Source: Planococcus rifietoensis (GTDB lineage Bacteria; Bacillota; Bacilli; Bacillales_A; Planococcaceae). From it: a stretch of DNA of 64,000 nucleotides. Within the stretch, counting starts at the first letter, position 1, and every line of letters begins with the position of its first letter. Positions 26,186-35,131 of the stretch are shown here, one piece after another. Both the position numbers and the translations under genes were made by a program. The stretch spans positions 496,001 to 560,000 of the forward strand of contig NZ_CP013659.2 of NCBI RefSeq assembly GCF_001465795.2. Reading direction: 5' to 3'. The notes beneath the pieces are model-generated. The model worked only from the letters and a program-made list of their open reading frames with translations, was not told the origin of the DNA and did not search any database.

Positions 26186-27039
26186 TGAATCGCTTAAAAG
26201 CAGAACAAGCATTAACACAATTTCTACTCGAAGATATTGGAGACCGCGATGTCTCCTCTGTATTGTTCGATCGAACGGATACAGGCGCAGCGCTCGTACG
26301 CATGAAACAAAGCGGCGTCGTGGCAGGTCTCGATTGCTATGAATGGGGCTATCGCCTGCTCGACGCGTCGGTCGAAGTGGAATTATTGAAACAAGACGGC
26401 GACCGTGTAGAAGCGGGAGAGGCGATCGTGAAAATCACGGGACCCATCGCTTCGCTCCTGGCGGGAGAGCGGGTGCTGTTGAACTTGGTCCAGCGCATGA
26501 GCGGCGTTGCGACATTAACGGCGAAATGCGTGGAGGCATTGGACTCTGGCCATACGCGCATCGTCGATACCCGCAAAACGACGCCAGGGTTGCGAATGTT
26601 CGAGAAATACGCGGTCCGCGCGGGCGGTGGTTTCAACCACCGAAACGGCTTGTACGATGCGGTCATGCTAAAAGATAACCACATCGCAGCGGCCGGATCG
26701 ATTACCGAAGCGGTGAAAAAAGTACGCGATTCGCTCGGCCACATGACGATGATCGAAGTGGAAGTTGAGACAGAGCAGCAATTGATGGAAGCGATTGACG
26801 CACGTCCCGACACGATCATGTTTGACAACCAGACCCCGGAAACGATCCGGCGCTGGGTGCAGCTGGTGCCAGATACGATCCGCACGGAAGCGTCCGGCGG
26901 CATTGACCTCGAAAAGCTTTCCGATTACCGTGATACCGGTGTCGACGTCATTTCCATCGGTGCTTTGACGCATAGTGTTTCGAACCTTGATATCAGCATG
27001 AATCTTTCCATATCCCCGAAGGAGGCAGTAATTTCATGA
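26182..27039 (+). CDS. nadC: Nicotinate-nucleotide pyrophosphorylase (carboxylating)
   Basis: 285-residue quinolinate phosphoribosyltransferase that makes nicotinate mononucleotide from quinolinate and PRPP. Diagnostic sequence: VDTRKTTPGLRMFEKYA, then GGFNHR, KDNH, and IEVEVE; the C-terminal barrel part ends in ISIGALTHS. ATG 26182 (overlapping the nadB stop) or the adjacent ATG 26185 may start it; AAGGAG is 6-10 bases upstream. Its stop overlaps the nadA start in ATGA. Confidence 0.93.
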   Translation: MMNRLKAEQALTQFLLEDIGDRDVSSVLFDRTDTGAALVRMKQSGVVAGLDCYEWGYRLLDASVEVELLKQDGDRVEAGEAIVKITGPIASLLAGERVLLNLVQRMSGVATLTAKCVEALDSGHTRIVDTRKTTPGLRMFEKYAVRAGGGFNHRNGLYDAVMLKDNHIAAAGSITEAVKKVRDSLGHMTMIEVEVETEQQLMEAIDARPDTIMFDNQTPETIRRWVQLVPDTIRTEASGGIDLEKLSDYRDTGVDVISIGALTHSVSNLDISMNLSISPKEAVIS

Positions 27040-28130
27040 CTTCATTGCTTGAAGAACTTCAAATGGCAGATGCCATGCCAAAAAGCTATTTAACAGCATC
27101 AACAGATGAATTGCATGAACGCGCAAAACGTGCACGTGCAGTTCTCGGAGAACGATTGTATATCCTCGGCCATCATTACCAGAAAGACGAAGTGATCCAT
27201 TATGCCGATGTGACCGGCGACTCGCTGCAATTGTCGCAAATCGCTGGTAGGCAGACAGCGGATTATATCCTGTTTTGCGGCGTCCATTTCATGGCAGAGA
27301 CCGCAGACATCTTGACCGAGCCGCACCAAGCGGTCATTTTGCCGGATATGCGGGCGGGTTGTTCGATGGCGGATATGGCCAATATCGACCAAACCGAACG
27401 CGCTTGGCAAGAGCTTCAGAAATTGTATGGCGACACGATCGTTCCGCTTACTTACGTCAATTCAACAGCGGCGATCAAAGCGTTTGTCGGCCGGAACGGA
27501 GGCGCGACGGTGACTTCCTCGAATGCTGAAGAAATGGTCGAGTGGGCTTTGTCCCAAAAACAGCGCATGCTGTTCTTGCCCGATCAGCATTTAGGGCGCA
27601 ATACTGCCGTGAAGCTTGGCATTCCGCTCGAGCACATGGCGGTGTGGGACCCGATCAAGCAAAAACTCGAACTCGGTTGTGCGGTAGAAGACGTGCAAGT
27701 AATTCTCTGGAAAGGGCATTGCTCGGTGCATATGAACTTCTTGCCGAAACACGTCGACAATTTGCGCTTCAAAGAACCGGACCGCAACATCCTCGTGCAT
27801 CCGGAATGCACCTATGAAGTCGTCAGCGCCTCTGATTTTGCGGGCTCCACAAAATACATCATCGATATGATCGAAGCATCCGACCCAGGCTCCAAATGGG
27901 CGATCGGTACGGAAATGAACCTCGTCAACCGGCTCATCAAGGATTTCCCGGACCGCGACATTGTTTCCTTGAATCCTTTTATGTGCCCATGCCTGACGAT
28001 GAATCGTATCGATTTGCCGCATTTTACATGGATCTTGGAAGAACTGGTGGAAGGCCGCGTCCTCAACCGTATCCAAGTGGACGAGAAAACGGCGAGTGAA
28101 GCGAAGATGGCTTTAGCGAAGATGCTATAG
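27036..28130 (+). CDS. nadA: Quinolinate synthase A
   Basis: 364-residue Fe-S enzyme that condenses iminoaspartate with dihydroxyacetone phosphate to quinolinate. Three cluster cysteines are visible in LFCGVHFM, HPECTYEV and MCPCLTMN. ILGHHYQKDEV near the N-terminus and the YVNSTAAIK stretch are typical. GGAGG is upstream within the end of nadC. The long (about 360-residue) form with the C-terminal Cys-Pro-Cys is that of Bacillales. The divergent nifS probably feeds the cluster. Confidence 0.93.
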   Translation: MTSLLEELQMADAMPKSYLTASTDELHERAKRARAVLGERLYILGHHYQKDEVIHYADVTGDSLQLSQIAGRQTADYILFCGVHFMAETADILTEPHQAVILPDMRAGCSMADMANIDQTERAWQELQKLYGDTIVPLTYVNSTAAIKAFVGRNGGATVTSSNAEEMVEWALSQKQRMLFLPDQHLGRNTAVKLGIPLEHMAVWDPIKQKLELGCAVEDVQVILWKGHCSVHMNFLPKHVDNLRFKEPDRNILVHPECTYEVVSASDFAGSTKYIIDMIEASDPGSKWAIGTEMNLVNRLIKDFPDRDIVSLNPFMCPCLTMNRIDLPHFTWILEELVEGRVLNRIQVDEKTASEAKMALAKML

Positions 28131-28134
28131 GAAG

Positions 28135-28170
28135 AAAACCCGCTGTCCTGGAGATGGGCAGCGGGTTTTT
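28135..28170 (+). terminator. Terminator of nad operon
   Basis: AAACCCGCTG-T-CC pairs with GG-G-CAGCGGGTTT, followed by TT. Confidence 0.85.
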
Positions 28171-28295
28171 CATCGCCGGTTGATGGATTCAAAGAGGCTG
28201 CCCGTTCATCTCGCGCTTTAACCGATGCCGGTTTTCGTGTAAAATTTCCATGGAAGATAGTTTCTTTTCTGGATATAACGACAACGCAAAAACCC

Positions 28296-28314
28296 GCAGA
28301 TCTGGTATCTGCGC
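28296..28314. repeat. Perfect short hairpin before the LacI gene
   Basis: CGCAGAT, five-base loop, ATCTGCG. It could be a weak terminator or an RNA structure in the lacI-type leader. Confidence 0.35.
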
Positions 28315-28349
28315 AGAATTTTAGATACATGAAAGCCGGGGGATTTGAG

Positions 28350-29351
28350 ATGGTTTCATCAAAAGATGTGGCAAAATATGCAGGTGTTTCACAAACTACA
28401 GTTTCACGTGTTTTGAATACTCCCGATCGAGTGAAAGGGCCTACTTACAAAAAGGTGATGGCTGCCATCGACGCGTTGAATTACATTCCAGACGCTAATG
28501 CGCGGTCGCTTGTTCAACAAAAAACCGATACGATCGCGTTGATTTCAGGTCCTTTATACAATCCTTTTTTCGTGGAAACGACGACTTCAATCGTTAATTA
28601 CGCCAACGAAAATGGCTTTAAAATCAACGTTCATTTCTCCAAAAATGAAAATATTACCGATACGTATCATTCCATATTTGAAAACAAAGTGGATGGCATT
28701 ATCCTGTCTTCGATTTTATTGGACGACCCCATTTTCGAAAAACTGGAGAAATCGGGAATTCCCTTCATTACATACAACAGAAAGCATGAGAGCAACAAAA
28801 ATTTTGTGGAAATGGATAACGAACAGGCCGGTTTTTTGGCTGCGGATTATTTGCTTTCGCTTGGACACGAAGCGATTTGCTGGGTAGGCGGGCCGCTGGA
28901 AATCAGCACATTCAAAGGACGCTACGACGGCTTTTTAAGAGCATTCCAAAAGAACAGAATCGCGGTGGAGCAAGAGCGGATTTTCCTCACCGACACGAGC
29001 AAAGAACAACTGCGTGAAACTTTTTTGAAAATGGAAATGCTCGAGGAAAAGCCGACGGCAATTCATGCAGCAACAGATGCTATCGCTATCCAAATGATGG
29101 ATTTCTATATTTCAGCAGGCTATCGCGTCCCGGAAGACATTAGCATTATCGGCATCGATAACGTCGAGATCGGCCAGCATGCCTCCATCAATTTAACAAC
29201 GGTGGGCATTTCTTCGCCGGCGAACTTGGGGCAATTAGCCATCGAAACGCTGATTGACATGATTCAACAAAAAAATAAACCTTGTATTCAAATCACAAAA
29301 ACTGTTAGACTATTCGAAAGAAAGACAACAATTGAAAGAAGGAGGGTATGA
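28350..29351 (+). CDS. LacI-family transcriptional regulator
   Basis: 333-residue regulator. The N-terminal helix-turn-helix is SSKDVAKYAGVSQTTVSRVL with the hinge helix VKG...DANARSLV following, then a periplasmic-binding-like effector domain (about 60-330). ATG 28350 is preferred because GGGGGA is near and the helix-turn-helix starts there. It precedes and probably regulates the permease, aldehyde dehydrogenase and alcohol dehydrogenase genes; a 24-base perfect palindrome (29368-29391) lies just after its stop. The inducer is unknown. Confidence 0.88.
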   Translation: MVSSKDVAKYAGVSQTTVSRVLNTPDRVKGPTYKKVMAAIDALNYIPDANARSLVQQKTDTIALISGPLYNPFFVETTTSIVNYANENGFKINVHFSKNENITDTYHSIFENKVDGIILSSILLDDPIFEKLEKSGIPFITYNRKHESNKNFVEMDNEQAGFLAADYLLSLGHEAICWVGGPLEISTFKGRYDGFLRAFQKNRIAVEQERIFLTDTSKEQLRETFLKMEMLEEKPTAIHAATDAIAIQMMDFYISAGYRVPEDISIIGIDNVEIGQHASINLTTVGISSPANLGQLAIETLIDMIQQKNKPCIQITKTVRLFERKTTIERRRV

Positions 29352-29367
29352 GCCCTTTTTTTAACGC

Positions 29368-29391
29368 AAAAATGGTTACGTAACCATTTTT
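29368..29391. promoter_or_regulatory. 24-base perfect palindrome, likely LacI-family operator
   Basis: AAAAATGGTTAC joined directly to GTAACCATTTTT has the central CG typical of LacI/GalR-family operators. It sits between the regulator gene and the permease gene. The T-rich right arm means it might also stop transcription of the regulator. Confidence 0.65.
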
Positions 29392-29496
29392 TTCTAGTTA
29401 ATTAATGATGGCGCTTTCATTTTCATGGCAGGATGAGTAAAAATCCATCCTGGTATCAAAGGGGTATTAATATCAATCAGAAACAGGGGGATGTAT

Positions 29497-30885
29497 ATGA
29501 AGTGGAAAGAGCGTGAGTATGGAGAAGAATCACCATTTATTCCAGCTGGGCCGTTTAAAATTCGCTTGCCTTTTATTCATTACCGATTTGAATGGCCGGA
29601 TTATGTGCAAGGCTTGTTAATGTGTGCAGTTGATTTAGCAGCAATTCCATTATTGATTGAACTGCTCGGCATGCCATTTGAAGTCGCTTTGGCGATTGTA
29701 TTGCTAAACGGAGTTTTTTATTTGTTGCACCATTTACTTGGGGATCCAGCCGTACCGGGATGGATTACACCAGCGATTCCGCTGATCATGTTGTATTGCA
29801 TGCAATTTCCAGAAGGGACAGAGAGGGTGCACGCATTAATCGCTTTTCAGATGACTTTAGGGGTCTTGGCGATTCTTCTCGGTTCAACCGGTTTAGCGGC
29901 TAAAGTGGTATCCAGTATTCCTTCTGCCATCAGGGCCGGAATCATTCTCGGTGCCGGGTTTGCCGCCGTCGTGTCGATTTTCGAAGTAGGCGGGCGGTTT
30001 GAAACTTTCCCATGGACGATTTCAATCGCTGTCGGAATCGGTTTCTATTTACTGTTTTCAAAGCATTTCAACAAACTCAAAACGACGCATCCGATTTGGG
30101 GGCTGGTCGGGAAGCTCGGGATTTTCCCGATTATCATTATAGCCATCGTCATTGCGCCGCTGTTTGGCGAAGCGCCATGGCCGACGATCGAGTGGGGACT
30201 CATCTCGCCTGACTTTATGGGCTTATGGACAAACTATACAATGTTCGGTTTGGGCTTCCCGCCACTAATGCTGTTTGTCACTGGCATTCCAACCGTACTA
30301 GCCGCTTATATCGTCCTGTTCGGCGATGTATTGCAGACGAAAGCCTTGGTAAAAGAGGCAGATTTATCGCGTCCAGACGAAAAGCTCGACTACAACCCGA
30401 ATCGTGCGCACTTGATTTTTGGCGCAAGAAACTCAGCAATGAGCGTACTCGGACCAGACGTCACAATGGCAGGTCCATTATGGGCAGCCATGCAAGTCGT
30501 CGTCGTTCAGCGTTATAAAGATGGCAGAAAAGCGATGGATTCTTTCATCGGGGGCGCAGGTTCCTTCCGTTGGGGAACGAATACCGGCTTATTGTTATTG
30601 CCAATCGTCAGCTTGGTTGAGCCGATTCTCGGAATTGCGCTCGCCTTGACGCTTTTGATCCAAGGGTATGTCAGCGTAAAAGTCGGTATCTTGGAAGCCA
30701 GAAGCCAAAGCGATTTGGGAATTGCTGGCATCATTGGGGCCGTATTGGTCATCAAAGGCGCGGCATGGGCATTCCCAGTCGGTATCGCATTGTGCTTATT
30801 GATTTACGGCAAAGACTTCTTCAAGAACGAATCGGATGAGACATTCACGAAAGACCTGGCGCCAGAAGCGAATGAAAACGTTTAA
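29497..30885 (+). CDS. NCS2-like (xanthine/uracil family) permease
   Basis: About 462 residues with 12 or more membrane spans, resembling SLC23/NCS2 nucleobase-type carriers in layout, for example ITPAIPLIMLYC, FGARNSAMSVLGPDVT and the repeat-like spans. The start at 29497 (second in-frame ATG) gives a good 6-base spacing from GGGGG. Linkage to a LacI regulator, an aldehyde dehydrogenase and an Fe-alcohol dehydrogenase is unusual for a nucleobase carrier and suggests a different, perhaps carboxylate or alcohol, substrate. The permease family call is moderate; the substrate is unknown. Confidence 0.7.
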   Translation: MKWKEREYGEESPFIPAGPFKIRLPFIHYRFEWPDYVQGLLMCAVDLAAIPLLIELLGMPFEVALAIVLLNGVFYLLHHLLGDPAVPGWITPAIPLIMLYCMQFPEGTERVHALIAFQMTLGVLAILLGSTGLAAKVVSSIPSAIRAGIILGAGFAAVVSIFEVGGRFETFPWTISIAVGIGFYLLFSKHFNKLKTTHPIWGLVGKLGIFPIIIIAIVIAPLFGEAPWPTIEWGLISPDFMGLWTNYTMFGLGFPPLMLFVTGIPTVLAAYIVLFGDVLQTKALVKEADLSRPDEKLDYNPNRAHLIFGARNSAMSVLGPDVTMAGPLWAAMQVVVVQRYKDGRKAMDSFIGGAGSFRWGTNTGLLLLPIVSLVEPILGIALALTLLIQGYVSVKVGILEARSQSDLGIAGIIGAVLVIKGAAWAFPVGIALCLLIYGKDFFKNESDETFTKDLAPEANENV

Positions 30886-30905
30886 GAGATGAAAGGATGT
30901 CATGT

Positions 30906-32327
30906 ATGAAAAAGAAACTTTATGTAAGCGGTCAATGGCAAGAAACGAAAGACTATGCAGAGTTGTTCTCTCCGTACTCCAATGAAAAAATCGGTGAAAT
31001 TCCGAAAGCTTCCGTATCCGATGTGGAGGCAGCCATCGAAGCTGCGTCTAATGCACAGGAGGCCATGGAAGCATTGACTGCCTATGAGCGTGCGGCGATC
31101 CTTGAGCAATTGGTTGCGCTGTTCATTGAACATAAAGAGCAAGCAGCGAAAATCATCGCCCAAGAATCCGCCAAACCTTTGAAATTTGCCTTAGGGGAAA
31201 TTGAGCGGACAATTGAAACGTATAAATTCGCGGCTGAAGAAGCGAAACGGCTGTCTGGGGAAATGATCCCGATGGACGCAGCAAAAGGCGGCAGCAATCG
31301 CTTAGCCTATACGATGCGCGAACCTTTGGGCGTCGTGGTAGCGATTACGCCGTTCAACTTTCCGCAGAATCTGGTCGCCCATAAAGTCGGGCCGGCGATA
31401 GCAGCCGGCAATACGGTCGTGTTGAAGCCGGCGTCCCAAACTCCGCTTTCGGCATTTTTCCTGGCTGAACTTCTCGATCAGACCGATTTGCCGAAGGGCG
31501 CGTTCAACTTGGTCACGGGCAGCGGCAGAACAGTCGGCGATGTATTGGTCGAGAGCGACCAAGTGAAAATGGTGACCTTTACAGGTAGCCCGGCTGTCGG
31601 CAAAGGCATCCGGGACAAGGCAGGACTGAAGAAAGTTGCCTTGGAACTGGGGTCAAATGCAGGGATGATCGTCGATGAAGGAGTCGACTTGGACGTGGTT
31701 GTGGAGAAGGCGATTGCCGGTGCCTTTTCGAACCAAGGGCAAGTGTGCATCTCCTTGCAGCGGATTTACATTATGGACAGCTTAGTGGATGAGTTTTTGT
31801 CCCGTTTCAAAACGGCGGCCAGTCAATTGGTGATCGGAGATCCACTGGATGCGAAGACCGATCTTTCAGCGATGATTTCCAAACAAGAGCAAGAGCGGGC
31901 TGTGCAGTGGGTCAAGGAATCGGTTGATGAAGGGGCCACGCTAATCGCTGGAGGGACAGTTGAAGATGAAGTGTTCCAACCGACTATCCTGTCGAATGTC
32001 GCAACAGATTCAAAAGTGTCGTGCCAGGAAGTGTTTGCGCCAGTCGTCATCGTCAACGCCATCCAATCGGTTGAGCAAGGCATTAACGAAATCAACAACT
32101 CGGATTTCGGACTTCAAGCCGGGATTTTTACGAATGATATCAAGACAGCTTTCCACGCATCGAAAAAGCTGCAGGTCGGCGGCGTATTGATCAACGATAT
32201 TCCGACATTCCGTGTCGACCAGATGCCTTATGGCGGTGTGAAAGAAAGCGGCAACGGGAAAGAAGGACTTAAATACGCAATTGAAGAAATGACTGAAATG
32301 AAGTTGGTCATCTGGAATCAATCATAA
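30906..32327 (+). CDS. Aldehyde dehydrogenase
   Basis: 473-residue NAD(P)+-dependent aldehyde dehydrogenase. Visible motifs are ITPFNFPQNLVAHKVGPAIA, the cofactor loop FTGSPAVGKGI, general-base Glu in ALELGSNAG and nucleophile Cys in NQGQVCIS. Sequence style is that of lactaldehyde, glyceraldehyde-3-phosphate (non-phosphorylating) or succinate-semialdehyde enzymes. ATG 30906 has AAAGG nine bases upstream; an ATG at 30897 is in frame but too close. Operon with the permease upstream and the alcohol dehydrogenase downstream implies oxidation of an imported alcohol or aldehyde to an acid. Confidence 0.88.
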   Translation: MKKKLYVSGQWQETKDYAELFSPYSNEKIGEIPKASVSDVEAAIEAASNAQEAMEALTAYERAAILEQLVALFIEHKEQAAKIIAQESAKPLKFALGEIERTIETYKFAAEEAKRLSGEMIPMDAAKGGSNRLAYTMREPLGVVVAITPFNFPQNLVAHKVGPAIAAGNTVVLKPASQTPLSAFFLAELLDQTDLPKGAFNLVTGSGRTVGDVLVESDQVKMVTFTGSPAVGKGIRDKAGLKKVALELGSNAGMIVDEGVDLDVVVEKAIAGAFSNQGQVCISLQRIYIMDSLVDEFLSRFKTAASQLVIGDPLDAKTDLSAMISKQEQERAVQWVKESVDEGATLIAGGTVEDEVFQPTILSNVATDSKVSCQEVFAPVVIVNAIQSVEQGINEINNSDFGLQAGIFTNDIKTAFHASKKLQVGGVLINDIPTFRVDQMPYGGVKESGNGKEGLKYAIEEMTEMKLVIWNQS

Positions 32328-32352
32328 AGAACTATAAAAAGGAGTGGATGAT

Positions 32353-33537
32353 GTGTCGAGCAAAATCACATTCATGCCGATCAGCTATACCGGCTGGGGG
32401 GCATTGGAGCAATTAACGAGCGAAGCGGAACGCCTGAACGCGAGCAATATCCTCATCGTCACCGACCCATTTCTGGAAGAGCTCGGGATGACGCAAAAAA
32501 TCGTCGAACCGCTCGAAGCAAAAGGGTGGAAGACGAGCATCTACACAGAAGTCGTGCCGGAGCCGCCGCTTGAAGTCGGTGAAAAATTGGTTGCTTATAC
32601 GAAAGAAAATAAATTCGATTTAGTCATCGGCCTGGGCGGCGGCAGTGCCTTGGACCTGGCAAAATTAGCAGGTGTCCTGGCGACCCATGAAGGGAAAGTG
32701 GCCGACTATTTGAACTTGACGGGCAAGCGTTCCTTGACGGATAAAGGCATCCCGAAAATATTGATTCCGACGACGTCTGGAACGGGTTCCGAAGTGACCA
32801 ATATTGCCGTATTGTCGCTGGAATCCTCAAAAGACGTAGTCACTCATGATTATTTATTGCCGGACGTGGCGATTGTCGACCCGGAATTGACGGTTTCCTT
32901 GCCGCCGAAAGTGACAGCTGCAACAGGCATCGACGCGTTGACGCATGCGGTGGAGGCGTATGTGTCGAAAAACGCCAACCCGGTAACAGATGGCCTGGCG
33001 TTGCAGGCGATCCGCTTGATCAGCGGGTCGATCCGCACGGCAGTAGAAGACGGGGAAAACAAAGAAGCGCGCACGAATATGAGCTACGGCAGTTATTTGG
33101 CAGGATTGGCCTTTTTCAACGCTGGCGTTGCCGGTGTACACGCCTTGGCGTATCCGCTTGGCGGTCAGTTCCATATCTCGCACGGTGAATCCAATGCTGT
33201 TTTGCTTCCGTATGTCATGGGCTATATCCGCCCGAGCTGTGAGAAGAGAATGAAGGACATTGTCGAAGCGATGGGTGTCGACGTCACACAAATGGATGAC
33301 CAACAAGCTTCCTATACATGCGTCGAGGAGTTGAAAAAACTCGTCGCCGACGTGAATATTCCCGTGTCGCTGAAAGGCTTCGATATTGGGGAAGACGCCT
33401 TGGACAGCTTGGCGGACGATGGCATCAAGCAAACAAGAATCTTGGCGAGAAGCCCGATGCCGCTTGAGAGAGAAGATATTTACGCAATCTACCATGCCGC
33501 CTATTCAGGAGAAGTCGCTGAAAAGAAAACGGTATGA
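32353..33537 (+). CDS. Iron-containing alcohol dehydrogenase
   Basis: 394-residue group III (Fe-type) alcohol dehydrogenase. NAD-binding GLGGGSALDLAK, TTSGTGSEVTN and the metal-binding His residues in DALTHAVEAY and HALAYPLGGQFHISHGE are present. GTG 32353 has AAGGAG eight bases upstream and is preferred over GTG 32344. It probably interconverts an alcohol with the aldehyde handled by the neighbouring ALDH; 4-hydroxybutyrate or lactaldehyde are possible substrates, but this is not decidable here. Confidence 0.88.
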   Translation: MSSKITFMPISYTGWGALEQLTSEAERLNASNILIVTDPFLEELGMTQKIVEPLEAKGWKTSIYTEVVPEPPLEVGEKLVAYTKENKFDLVIGLGGGSALDLAKLAGVLATHEGKVADYLNLTGKRSLTDKGIPKILIPTTSGTGSEVTNIAVLSLESSKDVVTHDYLLPDVAIVDPELTVSLPPKVTAATGIDALTHAVEAYVSKNANPVTDGLALQAIRLISGSIRTAVEDGENKEARTNMSYGSYLAGLAFFNAGVAGVHALAYPLGGQFHISHGESNAVLLPYVMGYIRPSCEKRMKDIVEAMGVDVTQMDDQQASYTCVEELKKLVADVNIPVSLKGFDIGEDALDSLADDGIKQTRILARSPMPLEREDIYAIYHAAYSGEVAEKKTV

Positions 33538-33631
33538 TATGAAAAGTTTGGAACCTTTACTTGAAAAGAAGGGTTCGTAGTACAAAAGAATTCTTCAAGT
33601 ATGAGATATGAATCTCTGCTTATATCAGTGA

Positions 33632-33870
33632 AGTGGAAGCCGGCGACTCCTGCGGGAACAGTGACGCAGCGAAGCGAAGGAGCGACACGAGCCGAAGATC
33701 CTGCAAGCGAATGAACGAAGTCATTCGTTTGCGAAGCTCGAACTTTGTGAGAGTTGAGCAGGAGGTTTTTAGCGTCAGCGACTGTGCCCTGGCAGCTGGC
33801 AGCGCGACGTCCTGTCGCGCCAGCTGCATGACCCACATCCTGTGGGCCCGAAAACGTCCGGCTGGAACGA
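33632..33870 (+). repeat. Structured intergenic element, Bacillales-type repeat
   Basis: GC-rich, gene-free stretch starting with GGCGACTCCTGCGGGAAC and GCAGCGAAGCGAAGGAGC, which resemble repeats scattered through Bacillales genomes. It contains serial hairpins: GCAAGCGAATGA / TCATTCGTTTGC (33703-33732), CAGCTGGC-CGCGAC / GTCGCGCCAGCTG (33793-33825) and GACCCACA / TGTGGGCC (33830-33848). Frames in it on both strands look spurious. A related element lies at 63541-63672 on the other strand. Confidence 0.55.
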
Positions 33871-33876
33871 AACATA

Positions 33877-33920
33877 AAAAGCTGAAGCAGGAACCCATTC
33901 AGGTTCCCGCTTCAGCTTTT
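33877..33920. terminator. Strong bidirectional terminator
   Basis: AAAAGCTGAAGC-A-GGAACC pairs with GGTTCC-C-GCTTCAGCTTTT, between convergent genes. Confidence 0.85.
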
Positions 33921-33945
33921 GTGTTTCTATAGAAGAAAGTGAGAT

Positions 33946-34974
33946 TTACAGTTTAGCGAACTCAGGGTCAGCGACTTTCACCAATTGCTTGCCGAGGTTG
34001 CTGCCTTCGAATAGACCAAGGAATGCTTCCGGTGTTTTCTCGAAGCCTTCTACAATCGTTTCTTCGTATTTCAGTTTGCCTTCTTGCAGCCATTTGCCGA
34101 GATCTTGTGCGCCTGTTTTGAAATCATGCGCGTAATCGCCGAGCGTGAAGCCTTTCATCATCGAGCTCGTCGTGATGAATTTCCACTGAATGCGCGGGCC
34201 GATATCTCCTTCTGGGTTGTTGTAAGCAGAGATGGCGCCGCACAACACGACGCGTGCGTTGCGGTTGATTTCAAAAATGACCGCGTCCGATACCTCGCCG
34301 CCGACATTATCAAAATAGACGTCAACGCCGTTCGGGACGGTTTTTTTGAATGCTTCTTTGAAGTTATCGTCTTTATAGTTTACGGCTTCATCGAATCCAA
34401 GTTCGTTGATCAGGTAGTCGATCTTATCCTGTGAACCGGCGATGCCGACGACGTGTGCGCCTTTCAATTTGGCGATCTGCCCGACGACTGAACCGACAGC
34501 TCCTGCTGCGCCTGAGACGACCACCGTTTCGCCTTGTTGCGGCTTGCCGATATCGAGCAGGCCGAAGTAGGCTGTGAGGCCAGTCAAGCCGAGTATCCCG
34601 AGACGAGTCGTAATCGGTGCAATGGATGGATCAACCTTCTGCACTGATTTCGCATCCGCGACATTATACTGTGCCCAGTCCAATGTGCCAGTGACGATAT
34701 CGCCTTGTTTAAAATCATCGGAATTCGACTCGATGACTTCAGCCAGCACGCCGCCGGTAATGGCTTTGTTCAATTCGAACGGTGCCACATAGGATTTCTG
34801 GTCTTTCATGCGTCCGCGCATATACGGGTCAACGGAAAGGTATAAAGTTTTCAGCAATAATTCATCCGTACCGATTGTCGGGATATTTTTTTCGACAAAA
34901 TTAAAGTCGCTGTCAGTCGGCGTGCCTTCTGGGCGGTTCGCCAATTGGATTTCTTTGTATGTGTTTGGTGTCAT
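33946..34974 (-). CDS. NADP-dependent medium-chain oxidoreductase (YfmJ/CurA-like)
   Basis: 342-residue zinc-independent MDR reductase. The N-terminal region has LSVDPYMRGRM, a hallmark of the leukotriene B4 12-hydroxydehydrogenase / prostaglandin reductase branch, then the cofactor motif VSGAAGAVGSVVGQIAK and VYFDNVGGE. Members reduce the double bond of alpha,beta-unsaturated aldehydes and ketones using NADPH. AAGGAGGAATTCAT precedes the ATG. It is divergent from an old yellow enzyme homologue at 35132, which acts on similar compounds, so both may answer electrophile stress. Confidence 0.87.
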   Translation of the reverse strand: MTPNTYKEIQLANRPEGTPTDSDFNFVEKNIPTIGTDELLLKTLYLSVDPYMRGRMKDQKSYVAPFELNKAITGGVLAEVIESNSDDFKQGDIVTGTLDWAQYNVADAKSVQKVDPSIAPITTRLGILGLTGLTAYFGLLDIGKPQQGETVVVSGAAGAVGSVVGQIAKLKGAHVVGIAGSQDKIDYLINELGFDEAVNYKDDNFKEAFKKTVPNGVDVYFDNVGGEVSDAVIFEINRNARVVLCGAISAYNNPEGDIGPRIQWKFITTSSMMKGFTLGDYAHDFKTGAQDLGKWLQEGKLKYEETIVEGFEKTPEAFLGLFEGSNLGKQLVKVADPEFAKL

Positions 34975-35070
34975 ATGAATTCCTCCTTGGAATAAGTTTG
35001 CATAGAAGAGCGTACCACTCCCAAAGAAAGGAAGTAAAATTTCCAGCTCGCCAAGCTCGTATTGTTGTAG

Positions 35071-35098
35071 TTGTCCTAAGGCTATGATATTTTAATAT
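35071..35098 (+). promoter_or_regulatory. Sigma-A-like promoter of the old yellow enzyme gene
   Basis: TTGTCC, a 16-base spacer and TAATAT. The -10 lies in an AT-rich inverted repeat (ATATTTTAATAT) that could hold an operator. Confidence 0.45.
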
Positions 35099-35131
35099 AA
35101 CTAACTTTAATTCAAGGGAAGAGGTAATTAA

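Noticed and set aside
30874..30887. cre-like TGAAAACGTTTAAG at the end of the permease gene
   Set aside because: The last two positions break the consensus, and it lies within coding sequence.
33620..33932. Two frames, one on each strand, inside the structured element
   Set aside because: Both cross hairpins and a terminator and read through repeat DNA. No domain is visible.
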